From positions 60,096 through 124,095 of the forward strand of contig JAEIOE010000001.1 in assembly GCA_016342455.1 (NCBI GenBank): a stretch of 64,000 nucleotides of DNA, read 5' to 3'. A program made the position numbers and the translations under genes. The stretch's first letter is position 1, and the number at the start of each line of letters is the position of its first letter. The notes under the pieces were generated by a model that searched no databases, was not told the origin of the DNA, and was given only the letters and a program-made list of their open reading frames with translations. This DNA is from Mycoplasmatota bacterium (GTDB taxonomy: Bacteria; Bacillota_I; Bacilli_A; Izemoplasmatales; Hujiaoplasmataceae). Of this stretch, positions 9,516 to 21,129 are shown piece by piece.

Positions 9516-10028
9516 ATGAATGAATGGATGATATCATTTATCACAGCTGTAATTGTAATAGTTTTAAGGGAAGTCTTAGAGAGATTAAATTCACATTATA
9601 AAGCAAAAAGGGAGTTTCTAAAAGAAAACTTTAATGATATTAAGAATATCTATTTAAGTATTGATAAATTGATAATGAATTATCAATATACTAACAATGA
9701 TATATTAAATTTGAGTATGCTTGAGTTTGTGTTCGAAGAACTTAAATCCTTCATGGAACAAGCGTATGATATCGTAAACTTAGTTAGACTATATATTCCT
9801 AAAATTGACAATCAAAGCAAGGGCATGGAGTTGGCTAATGAACTTTATACACAACTTATTGTTGAGAGCCAGAAATTGCATAATTCATTGTCTAATGATG
9901 AAAAGAAGCGACAGGAAGATATTTATAATATAATTAATAAAAAATATGATATTGAAATAAGAACAAATGTTATCAAATATGTACTTAAGCCGTTGAAAGA
10001 AGATTTAATCAAATATTTACATAAATGA
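9516..10028 (+). CDS. Hypothetical protein with N-terminal hydrophobic segment and helical body
   Basis: ORF with RBS AAAGGAGAG. Confidence 0.6.
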   Translation: MNEWMISFITAVIVIVLREVLERLNSHYKAKREFLKENFNDIKNIYLSIDKLIMNYQYTNNDILNLSMLEFVFEELKSFMEQAYDIVNLVRLYIPKIDNQSKGMELANELYTQLIVESQKLHNSLSNDEKKRQEDIYNIINKKYDIEIRTNVIKYVLKPLKEDLIKYLHK

Positions 10029-10211
10029 TACAACGGCATGGTTGTAAATTATGTTACATAAGATTTTAGCTTATAGCCTAATATATTTATTTAAACATTA
10101 TTTTTAAGGAACGATACAATTATATACATCTGAATACTATATATTTTTATTGTTAGTCTTCAAAACTGTTTTAACAGACATTTATGTTGAGTAGATATGT
10201 GAACTATTAGT

Positions 10212-10242
10212 TTCATGAAACAACTGAAAAACCATTAATTAG
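10212..10242 (+). repeat. Dispersed repeat R5 (TTCATGAAACAACTGAAAAACCATTAATTAGA)
   Basis: Same repeat family. Confidence 0.85.
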
Positions 10243-10254
10243 AAAGGTAGAAAA

Positions 10255-10488
10255 ATGAATAGTATCGTTAAAGAGTTAGAAAAAAAAGCCAAAGCATTTA
10301 AAATTAAAATACCCATCGAAAAAAGAGAAAACCTTGATAGCTATGAGAATATGTCTGAAAGTCAACTTCAATATAAATCCAATATGGGCGATGGGTTAGC
10401 TACTTTGGCATTGGTTAGGTCTTTTTTAGCTGTACAACAGACACAACGTGTAATAATCAGACCTGCTGATTATATTATGGCTGTTTAG
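10255..10488 (+). CDS. Small hypothetical protein
   Basis: ORF with RBS AGAAAGG. Confidence 0.5.
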   Translation: MNSIVKELEKKAKAFKIKIPIEKRENLDSYENMSESQLQYKSNMGDGLATLALVRSFLAVQQTQRVIIRPADYIMAV

Positions 10489-10569
10489 GGTGCAATACTA
10501 GTTAAAATTTATATCAATACTTGATATATCTTGCAATAAATTAGTGGTTATAGGCTTGTTTGGTTTCAA

Positions 10570-10600
10570 AACAAAAAGCCAACTATAAGTTGACCTTTTG
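10570..10600 (-). terminator. Terminator downstream of the precursor peptide gene
   Basis: Minus strand AAAAGGTCAACTTATAGTTGGCTTTTTG. Confidence 0.6.
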
Positions 10601-10609
10601 ATTTTTCCT

Positions 10610-10801
10610 TTAACAAATAAAAATGATTAATGCTGGCAAGATACCACAACCGGTTGGATCTGCCAAACTTGCTCCGCTTCCGCCACCATTTCCACAGGTA
10701 GTATCTGTTTCCAGACAATTTACTTGCATTTCGCCATCATCACTTAATGAACTAACTCCGTCATCTTCGTCATTCCAAATGGGATTACCTAAAGAATTCA
10801 T
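10610..10801 (-). CDS. Candidate RiPP precursor peptide (63 aa, four Cys, Gly-rich centre)
   Basis: MNSLGNPIWNDEDDGVSSLSDDGEMQVNCLETDTTCGNGGGSGASLADPTGCGILPALIIFIC; strong SD AGAAAGGAGGTTCAT-ATG; own terminator; adjacent to an ABC exporter and two radical SAM/SPASM genes. Confidence 0.8.
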   Translation of the reverse strand: MNSLGNPIWNDEDDGVSSLSDDGEMQVNCLETDTTCGNGGGSGASLADPTGCGILPALIIFIC

Positions 10802-10894
10802 ATGAACCTCCTTTCTAAAAAAATATTTATGTTGTTATTAAGAACTACGATAATATAGTAAACAAAATTAATGCAATTTCTGCGAGGTGTCAGT

Positions 10895-12547
10895 ATGAAA
10901 AATAGAACAAAATTATCTTGGGAATACTATAAAAAGCACAGGATATTATACTTTGGCTTCATTTTGGTTAAATTATTGAGAATAGTAGTAACAATATATT
11001 TGCCATTATTTTTTGCGAATATTATTACTTTTTTGGCAGATAAAATGTTTGAGAGGGTGTATAAATACATTTTCTTATTAGCTCTGTTTAGTATAATATC
11101 AATTTTACTAAAATACATTCAAAAGAATATAGAAAACTTCTTGAAAATTAGTGTAAATCTTATTATAAAAGAGAAGTTAGTAAAAAAAATATCGTTGCTT
11201 CCTTGTTATTTATATGATGCTTATAAAGACTCTAAGGTTTTTAACATTTTAACAAGTGATTCAAATAAAGTGGCAGAATATCTTCTGTTATTAACGGATT
11301 TTGTAATTAATATTTTGACAGTAATAATAATTGGAATTGTGATTTTTAATCTTAACATATTACTATCACTTATTATTATACTTGCATATCCATTAACTAT
11401 TTTAATTAACTGGTTATATGGAAAAAAAATAAAAAAGTCTTCAGAAAACCTGATTATAGCATATGACTCGTATATTTATGCAGCGGAAAAGGTGTGTAAC
11501 AACTTTGACTTAAACATTATAAATAGCCATCCAACGAAACTTCAAAATTACTTTCTTAAGCCTTATTTAGTATTCAAAAATAAATTGCTTGCGCAAAAAA
11601 AACTACAAGTTAACAATACACATCTTATTGGTTTTATTAGCCTAATTAGTTATTTTCTCATACTAATAGTGGGCGTCAGATTAATAATAAATGGACAAAT
11701 AGAACTTGGCATACTAATAGCATTTATTTCATTTTCTAATTCATTTACAACTACTTTGAATTCGATAGTATTCTTTAATACCAATCTTCAACCAACTCTT
11801 ACTTCCATAGATAGAGTAATAAATTTTCATTCTGTCTATATGAAATATTATGAAGAAAATAATTCAAAATTAGAGTATAAATCTAAAATAACTAATATTA
11901 TGTTAGAAAACATAAGCAAACATTTTGGTGATAAAGAAATATTGAGAGACGTTAATATTAATATTCCTATAAACTCGGTTGTAGGAGTAGTCGGAGAAAA
12001 TGGTGCTGGAAAAACAACTTTATTCAAAATATTATCACATATGTACCTTCCGGATAAAGGAAGAATTGGTGTAAATAATACTTGGGTAAATAGTATCAAT
12101 TTAGAATCGATATATTCAATCTTCTCATATGTAGGGATTAACAAGACTATTTATAAACTTACCGTGAAAGAAAACTTGCTTTTTTCCATTAGGGATAATG
12201 ATTTTGATGAAACAACTTTAAACAATTTACTAAAAACAGTGAATATTTATTCGGATATATTTTCTTTGAAAGAGAATATAAATACATCAATAAATAATGA
12301 AAATGATCTGTCTAGTGGCCAGATTCAAAAGATTCAACTAGCTCGTATGTTTCTCAAAAATAATCCTGTTTTAATAATTGATGAAGCTCTAAGTGAGTTA
12401 GACGAAACTTCAAGGAAATTAATACTTATGTATTTAAAATTATATAAAAAGGATAAAATAATTTTTATCACTTCTCATAACCAAAAAGATCTTTCCACAT
12501 GCGATATAGTTTTGAATATAAAAAATGGAAAAATAATACAAGTATAA
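10895..12547 (+). CDS. ABC transporter (fused TM and ATPase), probable peptide exporter
   Basis: GENGAGKTTLFK Walker A, LSSGQIQKIQLARM signature, VLIIDEALSELD Walker B; no C39 peptidase domain. Confidence 0.9.
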   Translation: MKNRTKLSWEYYKKHRILYFGFILVKLLRIVVTIYLPLFFANIITFLADKMFERVYKYIFLLALFSIISILLKYIQKNIENFLKISVNLIIKEKLVKKISLLPCYLYDAYKDSKVFNILTSDSNKVAEYLLLLTDFVINILTVIIIGIVIFNLNILLSLIIILAYPLTILINWLYGKKIKKSSENLIIAYDSYIYAAEKVCNNFDLNIINSHPTKLQNYFLKPYLVFKNKLLAQKKLQVNNTHLIGFISLISYFLILIVGVRLIINGQIELGILIAFISFSNSFTTTLNSIVFFNTNLQPTLTSIDRVINFHSVYMKYYEENNSKLEYKSKITNIMLENISKHFGDKEILRDVNINIPINSVVGVVGENGAGKTTLFKILSHMYLPDKGRIGVNNTWVNSINLESIYSIFSYVGINKTIYKLTVKENLLFSIRDNDFDETTLNNLLKTVNIYSDIFSLKENINTSINNENDLSSGQIQKIQLARMFLKNNPVLIIDEALSELDETSRKLILMYLKLYKKDKIIFITSHNQKDLSTCDIVLNIKNGKIIQV

Positions 12548-12582
12548 TAATAAATTTTAAAAATCAAATTAAAGATTAAAGT

Positions 12583-13920
<1,338 letters not shown>

Positions 13921-13929
13921 GGGTCCACC

Positions 13930-15285
13930 TTAAAAAATGAAGTCTTCCAATTTATCCATACAAAAAGCATTTTTATAGGCTCCACAATTTGGACTATTTA
14001 TTGGAATATTTGATCCTATTAACTCTAATGGGCAACCCGATAAACAAACATGTCTAAATTCACACTTTTTACAATCGTATATATTGAATATATTTCTATT
14101 TTGAAATTCCAACAGTTTCTTCTCATATATTCGAATTTTGGGATAAAATTCTCCTATAATACCTAATGAAGGATCGACACACATACAATAATATGTTTTC
14201 CCGCTTGGGCCGAAATTCAAAGAAACGTGATCGGGAACACCACATTTAGAAATTTGGTGAGGTATCTGCCCATTTTTTCTTAGGATAACTGAAGCGAGAT
14301 TTGACAAAGAATAAAAACTGTCTACTGTATATTTTGTTCCCTTAACGATGGCTTTTGTTGCTTTTCTTAAATTTATATAATCTTCTAAATTATAATAATC
14401 CTTATCTGTTAGAGAGTCTGATTTATGATTTATTATATAAGTAGATCGAAAGGAAATATTTTTAAAATTAAATAATTCAAATGAATCTAGTATGGTTATT
14501 AATTTTGAGAGATTATCAGGCGAATGCGCATCAACCATCATAGTAACTACTCTTATTTTAATATCTTTTTTAGCAAGATATTTAATTCCATTCAAAATTT
14601 CAGTAATATCTATTTGTACTTTACTATTGTTAATTTCTTTAATAACATTATTATCCCCATCAAGAGATATCTGAACCTCACTAAAAGCATTAAAATTTAT
14701 ACGATTTCGAAATTTGTAGATATTAACTCCATTTGTAAAAAGAATTATATTTTTAACTTTGTTCTTAAATTTTTGAATCGTGTAATTTATTGTTTCTATT
14801 TGGGCTTCTAATAATGGTTCACCACCGCTTATTATAATATTTTCTAAACGAAACTCAGAATTACAATTTTCAAAATAGATACGCAAAAATTCATATATTT
14901 GATCAATTTTATGAATACTCATAACGCCTTTGGTGTCTGAATACCTTTTTTGATAGCAATAAGCGCATTGGAAATTGCATGCATAACTATAATTAATAGT
15001 TATTGATTTGATTTTATCTCCTAATTTGTTACAAGCGGAAAATAGTTCTTTATCAAATATGGCAATTTGATTATCAGATAGAATCTGTTTTTCATTAATG
15101 AGTTTCTTATAAAACACATCTTCAGAGGTGTTCAATTTTGTGTCAGAAGCTATCTTTCTGTCTATCTTATGTAATAATTGATATTCGATCTCGCTAATTT
15201 TTTTTCGTCGATAGGAAATAAGATTCATAATATATTGGTTTTCTTTATATTTATAACAAATATTATTAAATAATACTCTTTTCAT
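13930..15285 (-). CDS. Radical SAM/SPASM peptide maturase (second)
   Basis: YACNFQCAYC, IISGGEPLLE, CKKCEFRHVCLSGCP...NCGAY; RBS AGGAGG. Confidence 0.9.
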   Translation of the reverse strand: MKRVLFNNICYKYKENQYIMNLISYRRKKISEIEYQLLHKIDRKIASDTKLNTSEDVFYKKLINEKQILSDNQIAIFDKELFSACNKLGDKIKSITINYSYACNFQCAYCYQKRYSDTKGVMSIHKIDQIYEFLRIYFENCNSEFRLENIIISGGEPLLEAQIETINYTIQKFKNKVKNIILFTNGVNIYKFRNRINFNAFSEVQISLDGDNNVIKEINNSKVQIDITEILNGIKYLAKKDIKIRVVTMMVDAHSPDNLSKLITILDSFELFNFKNISFRSTYIINHKSDSLTDKDYYNLEDYINLRKATKAIVKGTKYTVDSFYSLSNLASVILRKNGQIPHQISKCGVPDHVSLNFGPSGKTYYCMCVDPSLGIIGEFYPKIRIYEKKLLEFQNRNIFNIYDCKKCEFRHVCLSGCPLELIGSNIPINSPNCGAYKNAFCMDKLEDFIF

Positions 15286-15496
15286 GATTCCTCCTTATGT
15301 AATATAATATAATATAATTATGTATAATTGTGTTTTTATAAAACAGGAAAACTGATTACTTGAATTACTAGTCAACAAAATGTATAATTAATTTGTAAAA
15401 AGAAGAAGTTAGATGTTCTGTTTATTATATTTATATCATAAAAATTTATTAAAAACAATTACATATCATTAAATATTTATTTTAAGGAGAGTTAAT

Positions 15497-17035
15497 ATGT
15501 TGAAAAAGTCATTTAAAAGTTTTATACTTATACTTTATATAGCATTTCTTTTTGGATGCGAAAATACTTCTGTTTCTTCAACTTATCCAGAAAATACTCA
15601 ATCAATAAATATTGAATCATATGTTGCATATACTTACTCAGACTCAATTACACAAGAGGAAAAACTAGAATTTGTTAACATGAATTCACATAATATAGAA
15701 ATCTTGTTAGAAAACTGTATTTTAAATGAAGAAGTCTTGAATTATTATATAAGCAATGAGTCATATAATTACTATAATATTAGAACAAACACTATTTATT
15801 TAAATATTAATGATTATGCTACATTTGATGCCATATTATACCCCATAATAAACATTCACAGTACATATACAAACTATGGGTTAATGTATGGGTTATCATA
15901 TTTTTTAAGTAATGAACTCGGATATGTTGATTCTGACACACATATAAATGAGACTAGCATACCTGATTACCTTTTTGATGAGGGTAATGATTACATGCAC
16001 GAATTACTATATCCTTTTTTTAATGAAGATTACTCAACTGAAAGTCAAATACGAGATGCAAAAGAGTTTTCTATTATAATCTCAAACTATATAATAACTA
16101 ATTTCTCTATGGATAACTTCCTTAGTTTATTATCAAACACAGATGATTTCGAAGAATTTGATTCAAGTTTTGTTTCCTATAAGAATTTGTGGCTTGAAAG
16201 CTTGGAATATGAAAGTACTATTTACAGTTCTGAATTCCCTGTTCAGTTTTCATGGGAACATGTTTACAGTAAGCTAGAGTGGCGAACAAGTCATGGCTTT
16301 TTTGTAATAAATAATGACTTTGAGGATGACTTATATGGAGAGAATTATGGAGCTTATAGTTTATTAAATAATATAAACTCACTAATGATTACAATTAATC
16401 AATTTGAGTATGAAATGACTCAAGCTGATATCTTGTTAAAAGATGAGAATACAGAATATCCAAACTTGTCAGTAACTTTTACATTTAGGCTAAATATGAG
16501 TTTCTATAATGGTCAAGGAGAAATTACTGTTATGACACTTGGAACTTTTCTACATGAATATATTCACTATCTTACTGCACATTATATGGATATTGCAGGG
16601 GACTCTAATAAGTGGTTATTTGAAGCAGTTGCACATTATTTTCAAAACACTTCGTTGTTTGTGCAAACAGTCATAGATAATGCATTGATAACAGACCAAA
16701 ACGAGCATGGGGCTGATTCATTTTTATCTATATTTTCTGACCATTATGCCTATGAATTTGATTGCTCGATTAATGTGTATGAGATGTATGATATCTTTCA
16801 ATATCTTTCGAATAATTATGATGGTGTAACTGAATACCATTCGGATTATCATATTCAATATATTTCCTTTTTTAATCATATTATCGAAACTTATGGTTTT
16901 GACACTTTTATGGAAATACTTGTTGACCAAACTTTAATGGATGAATATTTGAGCAATGATTGGGACGGACTTATTCTAGAGTGGGAAACTAATATTAAAG
17001 CGAATTATGTTTGGCTGGATAATTACCTTTCTTGA
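15497..17035 (+). CDS. Lipoprotein zinc metallopeptidase (HExxH...E, gluzincin-like)
   Basis: Lipobox FLFGCENTS; TFLHEYIHYLTAHYMDIAGDSNKWLFEAVAHYF. Confidence 0.75.
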   Translation: MLKKSFKSFILILYIAFLFGCENTSVSSTYPENTQSINIESYVAYTYSDSITQEEKLEFVNMNSHNIEILLENCILNEEVLNYYISNESYNYYNIRTNTIYLNINDYATFDAILYPIINIHSTYTNYGLMYGLSYFLSNELGYVDSDTHINETSIPDYLFDEGNDYMHELLYPFFNEDYSTESQIRDAKEFSIIISNYIITNFSMDNFLSLLSNTDDFEEFDSSFVSYKNLWLESLEYESTIYSSEFPVQFSWEHVYSKLEWRTSHGFFVINNDFEDDLYGENYGAYSLLNNINSLMITINQFEYEMTQADILLKDENTEYPNLSVTFTFRLNMSFYNGQGEITVMTLGTFLHEYIHYLTAHYMDIAGDSNKWLFEAVAHYFQNTSLFVQTVIDNALITDQNEHGADSFLSIFSDHYAYEFDCSINVYEMYDIFQYLSNNYDGVTEYHSDYHIQYISFFNHIIETYGFDTFMEILVDQTLMDEYLSNDWDGLILEWETNIKANYVWLDNYLS

Positions 17036-17075
17036 ATATTCTGTAATAAAAGGAGTTAGTATCGAGTATATCTTG

Positions 17076-17106
17076 TGCATGAAACGACTGAAAATCCATA
17101 TTGCTA
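17076..17106 (+). repeat. Dispersed repeat R6 (TGCATGAAACGACTGAAAATCCATATTGCTA)
   Basis: Same repeat family. Confidence 0.85.
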
Positions 17107-17148
17107 TTAAGATTTTAAACTATTTAGAAAATATAGAGGTAGATACAT

Positions 17149-17502
17149 ATGACATTCCACAGTATTAATTTTGTCTATATAGGTTTATGGATATTTGTGT
17201 TCTTGGGCTTTTTACAAGGAGCTTCCTTAGATTATTTATGTCCTAATTATGAAGGTGTAAGGAAAGTGAATCTCCATCGATTTAGTAAATTCTTTAAAAT
17301 GAGTAAAACATATAAACCTAAAATGTGGATTAAATCATTTATTATGCAACTAGTTGGATATATATATATTATTGTCTCATTTGTTTTGATAATAATATCG
17401 TTATTTCAAACTTTAGAAACTACTATATTTATCATTTCAATATATTCTATAGCTGCTTTAATATATTTTGTTGGCGGGTATATTTATACGAAAATATATT
17501 GA
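17149..17502 (+). CDS. Small membrane protein
   Basis: Multiple TM segments. Confidence 0.6.
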   Translation: MTFHSINFVYIGLWIFVFLGFLQGASLDYLCPNYEGVRKVNLHRFSKFFKMSKTYKPKMWIKSFIMQLVGYIYIIVSFVLIIISLFQTLETTIFIISIYSIAALIYFVGGYIYTKIY

Positions 17503-17511
17503 GATACTTAT

Positions 17512-17542
17512 TGCATGAAATGACTGAAAATTTATTATTTGG
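17512..17542 (+). repeat. Dispersed repeat R7 (TGCATGAAATGACTGAAAATTTATTATTTGG)
   Basis: Same repeat family, diverged. Confidence 0.75.
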
Positions 17543-17573
17543 ATATTGAAAGCCTAAAAGATTTATAACTGTA

Positions 17574-17605
17574 AAAAAAAGAGGATTTATTTAGATCCTC
17601 TTTTT
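17574..17605. terminator. Bidirectional terminator
   Basis: AAAAAGAGGATTTATTTAGATCCTCTTTTT. Confidence 0.85.
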
Positions 17606-17756
17606 AATAGAAATGATGTCATGTTTTTAATGTTGACAGATTGTCAATTTATTATTCAAAATACTTGATTTGATTTGAAATAGGTGTCAAAACAGGTGTC
17701 AAATAGTAAATAGATGATATACAACCCCTATGTCTCGGGCAAATATATTTTTAATA

Positions 17757-17808
17757 CAACTGACTTGTAATCAGTAGGTTGCGGGTTCAATTCCTGCTTT
17801 CGGCACCA
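17757..17808 (+). other. tRNA-Thr(TGT) 3' half fragment = attachment-site copy A
   Basis: CAACTGACTTGTAATCAGTAGGTTGCGGGTTCAATTCCTGCTTTCGGCACCA; anticodon and T arms intact, 5' half absent. Confidence 0.85.
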
Positions 17809-18206
17809 TTAAAGCACTCTAACTATAACGAACAAAACGTTATGTTATCTAGATAAGATGGACTTTGGTCCGTCTTTTTTTTGCATTTAATGCGTAAAAT
17901 ATGTACCAAATAAATATCAAAAGTTTCAATTATTGCAACTTAACCCTCTACATACAGGGGTTTATATCAAAATTCTAGTTCTGATATCTTAGATAACGGA
18001 AACATTGAAATCCTGATTTTTATGATAAATTAGTCGCGCTAACCCTAGAACTTCAAGGATGCTACACAAATAAATAATGCTTTTTAATAATAAGACATCG
18101 AAATGATCAAACCCTAGAACTTAATATATTGGGTGTAAAAATCATCACTTTTTTGTACTATTGGAAATTCAGGGTTTCATCTTTCAAAAATATAACTTTT
18201 TTTAGT
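17797..18206 (+). repeat. ~400-bp direct repeat copy A (tRNA 3' end, terminator, element-end region)
   Basis: Near-identical to 22048-22461. Confidence 0.85.
17857..17882 (+). terminator. tRNA-Thr-associated terminator, copy A
   Basis: GATGGACTTTGGTCCGTCTTTTTTTT; repeated downstream of 22060 and 44640. Confidence 0.8.
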
Positions 18207-18490
18207 TAACACTTTTCAATTACATATCAAATTTTTAAGAAGGAAATGAAATTGATTCATTTAGAATTGATTACAATTACCAACAACAAAAGTGGGTTTG
18301 TGTAATGATATTCACATTGCTTCAAAACATTGACTTCATTGAATCTAATAGGACAATCATATTGATGACATTAATATATTATCATCGATTGTTTTTATAA
18401 AATGAATGTGGTAGAATACAATTAATTAATATTCTATTTGTGATTTTTTATATTAGATAGGATATTAAATCAATCAGAGGAGGTGACAAA

Positions 18491-18838
18491 ATGAGAGAGT
18501 TATTAAGAAAATATAGATCAACAATAATTATTTCATTTATTGTCCTCTTCATAGTAGGATATCAAGTTTATAGAATTACTCAACTAGACATACATTATTT
18601 GGGAGAAGAAGTAAGTTTACATATAGCACCTAGTTATATCATACTTTTAGCAATCGTACCACTAGCACTAATTCTTATCGTTTTACTTCCTGGATTCGTT
18701 ATCGTATCCATTACTTTTAAATTACCTGTTTTTAATCCTGAATTTAATAGAACGTATTTCATATATACAGAACGATTAAATATGTCCTTTGTAAGGATAT
18801 TTAACCGAAGTAAAATATACAAGGTCATTCGCTGTTGA
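18491..18838 (+). CDS. Small membrane protein
   Basis: Two TM segments; RBS GGAGGTGAC. Confidence 0.6.
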   Translation: MRELLRKYRSTIIISFIVLFIVGYQVYRITQLDIHYLGEEVSLHIAPSYIILLAIVPLALILIVLLPGFVIVSITFKLPVFNPEFNRTYFIYTERLNMSFVRIFNRSKIYKVIRC

Positions 18839-18889
18839 TTCATTATTTTTACCATATAATTTTGTAAAAATAATGAAAGGAGAACATAA

Positions 18890-20470
18890 TTGAAAAAGAT
18901 AATTATAATTGCCATCCCAAGTGTATTATTGATGGCAATTATTGGTATATATGTATTTATCCCTTCCATACTACCTGTATGGCTTGTCATTAGGCATGTT
19001 GGGATATATTTATTATTTACTTATGTAACAGTGTTAGGATCCGTTTGGATATACAAATTCTTGATAACAAAAGCACATACTTCGGTTAGGCTTTGGCTTA
19101 TTAGGGGATTGGTTTTGATAAGTGGAGGAATCATTTTACTTGGAGGCAGTGAACTTCAATTATATTTAGTAGATGCTTATGAAATACCTCCAATCACAGG
19201 GTGTGTATATTATGACAAATATGATAACTTAATATATAATTCGCAATACCGCGGAACTTGTCCAGAATTAGAAAATCTAACCTATACCACTTTTAGTCCC
19301 GAAACAATACAAGATTCTTTAAGAGAAACACTTTCATTTGATGTTAAAGAAACAGCATTCAATGTTATAGACAATGAAGAACATAGTTATCATTTAAGTG
19401 TTAAAATTGAACTGGAGTATGAACCAATAGATGCGTTTCAAGTAGTGGTAGGAACCACACAAGAAAAATCAATTCAAATGATAAGAATTGAATCAGAAGA
19501 ACTTGTTCATGTTAGAAATCAAGAGACAGGTATTACAAGTCATCTGCAAAACAGATACTTAAAAATTGTTGAAAATGAGTTTGGAGAAATGTTATTGGAT
19601 AGCGAAGTCACAGAATCTACAACAAGATCTACAATAACAGAATATTCAGATTCGCAAGTGTATACCATTGATATTGATGAGATAGATGGCTTAGAATCTT
19701 CAGATATTACTACATTAGAACCTGTCATAACGATCCAAGAAGCTATATATACAGAAATTCCTGATGAAGGATATGGGTTTGATGGTGAAACCAATGAAGT
19801 ATTAAATCATTATTATGATATTGAAATGACAGAACAAGTAATGGCAAATGGAACAGAGAGTAGTCCAATTATATTTGCTGAAGGAAAAAGAATGAATACT
19901 GTAAATAGTGTGAATCTCATTCCTAATGTACCATATAGTCAAACCATTGGATACAGGTCAACCTATGGAGAAAGTCGATGGTGGAGTTTTTCAGAACGTT
20001 ATGATATATCAAAATCATCCGTTTATCCCTCTAGAGATGTTGAAATAGGGTATCATTATTATAATGATGTTTTCCAAAGTGATGAATTAAAACATCTGGA
20101 TTATTATACAAAAACAGATGTGAAATATGAAACCACAGAAGAAGTATCTATAAAAAAATACGAGCGAGAAGAGAGCGCTTATTTAATTGATCAAGGAAGA
20201 AGTATCGAAGTCATACAGACAGATTATGGAAAGAAATTAACCTATTTTTCTACAAACAGAGCGGATGACGGAAAGTATACTATCTATCCCGATACAATAA
20301 GCGAGTTGATAGAGGATGATATTATATATTCCGATTTCATGCCTTTAACAATGTTCTATAATTCAAAAGCAATCTTATTTGATGTTTCAACCTTTAAGCC
20401 GCTTTATATGATTCAACAAAATAACTTATTGTTCTATGGTGTTGAAAGCGGAGTTTTAGTTTACTTGTAG
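18890..20470 (+). CDS. Membrane-anchored hypothetical protein (TTG start)
   Basis: RBS AAAGGAGAAC; N-terminal TM segments, large soluble region. Confidence 0.7.
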   Translation: MKKIIIIAIPSVLLMAIIGIYVFIPSILPVWLVIRHVGIYLLFTYVTVLGSVWIYKFLITKAHTSVRLWLIRGLVLISGGIILLGGSELQLYLVDAYEIPPITGCVYYDKYDNLIYNSQYRGTCPELENLTYTTFSPETIQDSLRETLSFDVKETAFNVIDNEEHSYHLSVKIELEYEPIDAFQVVVGTTQEKSIQMIRIESEELVHVRNQETGITSHLQNRYLKIVENEFGEMLLDSEVTESTTRSTITEYSDSQVYTIDIDEIDGLESSDITTLEPVITIQEAIYTEIPDEGYGFDGETNEVLNHYYDIEMTEQVMANGTESSPIIFAEGKRMNTVNSVNLIPNVPYSQTIGYRSTYGESRWWSFSERYDISKSSVYPSRDVEIGYHYYNDVFQSDELKHLDYYTKTDVKYETTEEVSIKKYEREESAYLIDQGRSIEVIQTDYGKKLTYFSTNRADDGKYTIYPDTISELIEDDIIYSDFMPLTMFYNSKAILFDVSTFKPLYMIQQNNLLFYGVESGVLVYL

Positions 20471-20474
20471 TTCT

Positions 20475-20499
20475 TAGGCAATCTTCGGATTGCCTTTTT
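20475..20499 (+). terminator. Rho-independent terminator
   Basis: AGGCAATCTTCGGATTGCCTTTTT. Confidence 0.85.
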
Positions 20500-20595
20500 C
20501 TTTAATTCAAATTTCCCAAATTTATTTTGGATTGCTAGAATTATATTGTTGTGGTATAATTGTGGTATAATAAAACCATAGAAAGAAGTGATAAT

Positions 20596-20853
20596 ATGCC
20601 ACAAATCATTCCAATAAGAGAATTGAAGAACACAGCTAGTATTTCAAAATATGTAAATGAAAGTAATGAACCTGTATTTGTTACAAAAAACGGGTATGGT
20701 TCTATGGTCATTATGAGCATAGAAGTATACGAAAGAGAAATTGCGAAGAATCAAATCATTGAACTAATAAACGATTCATTGAAAGACAAAGACTCACTTA
20801 AAGTTGATGGCCCTATGTTTATCAATGAAATGAAATCAAAATATGGCAAATAA
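20596..20853 (+). CDS. Phd/YefM-family antitoxin
   Basis: MPQIIPIRELKNTASISKYVNESNEPVFVTKNGYGSMVIMSIEVYE. Confidence 0.85.
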   Translation: MPQIIPIRELKNTASISKYVNESNEPVFVTKNGYGSMVIMSIEVYEREIAKNQIIELINDSLKDKDSLKVDGPMFINEMKSKYGK

Positions 20854-21013
20854 ATATATAATTTTCCCTAAGGCTCAGCAGGATCTTGAAAATATATTCA
20901 AATACATTTCTATTGATTTAACCAATCCAGAAGCGGCAATGCTTCTCATTGAGAAATTTGAAAATATATTTAATGAATTAACATTGTTTCCGAAGACTTA
21001 TCCATTCATCTAG
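20843..21013 (+). pseudogene. Truncated RelE/ParE-family toxin
   Basis: MANKYIIFPKAQQDLENIFKYISIDLTNPEAAMLLIEKFENIFNELTLFPKTYPFI* then in-frame NEALIVQ*. Confidence 0.7.
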
Positions 21014-21030
21014 AATGAAGCACTGATTGT

Positions 21031-21080
21031 GCAATAACTGCGTATGTATGATTTAAACTACGCAATTATTGCGCTTTTAT
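21031..21080. terminator. Bidirectional terminator hairpin
   Basis: GCAATAACTGCGTA ... TACGCAATTATTGC (13/14 pairing). Confidence 0.7.
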
Positions 21081-21129
21081 ATTGTTTTAATGTGCAATTT
21101 GTATTATAATATAATCAGGTGGTGATGAT

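Noticed and set aside
10623-10805. 60-aa + strand ORF overlapping the precursor
   Set aside because: The opposite strand has a much better RBS, its own terminator and a RiPP-like sequence next to maturases.
17757-17808. Functional tRNA-Thr gene
   Set aside because: Only the 3' half (anticodon arm to CCA) is present; the upstream sequence has no acceptor 5' strand or D arm.
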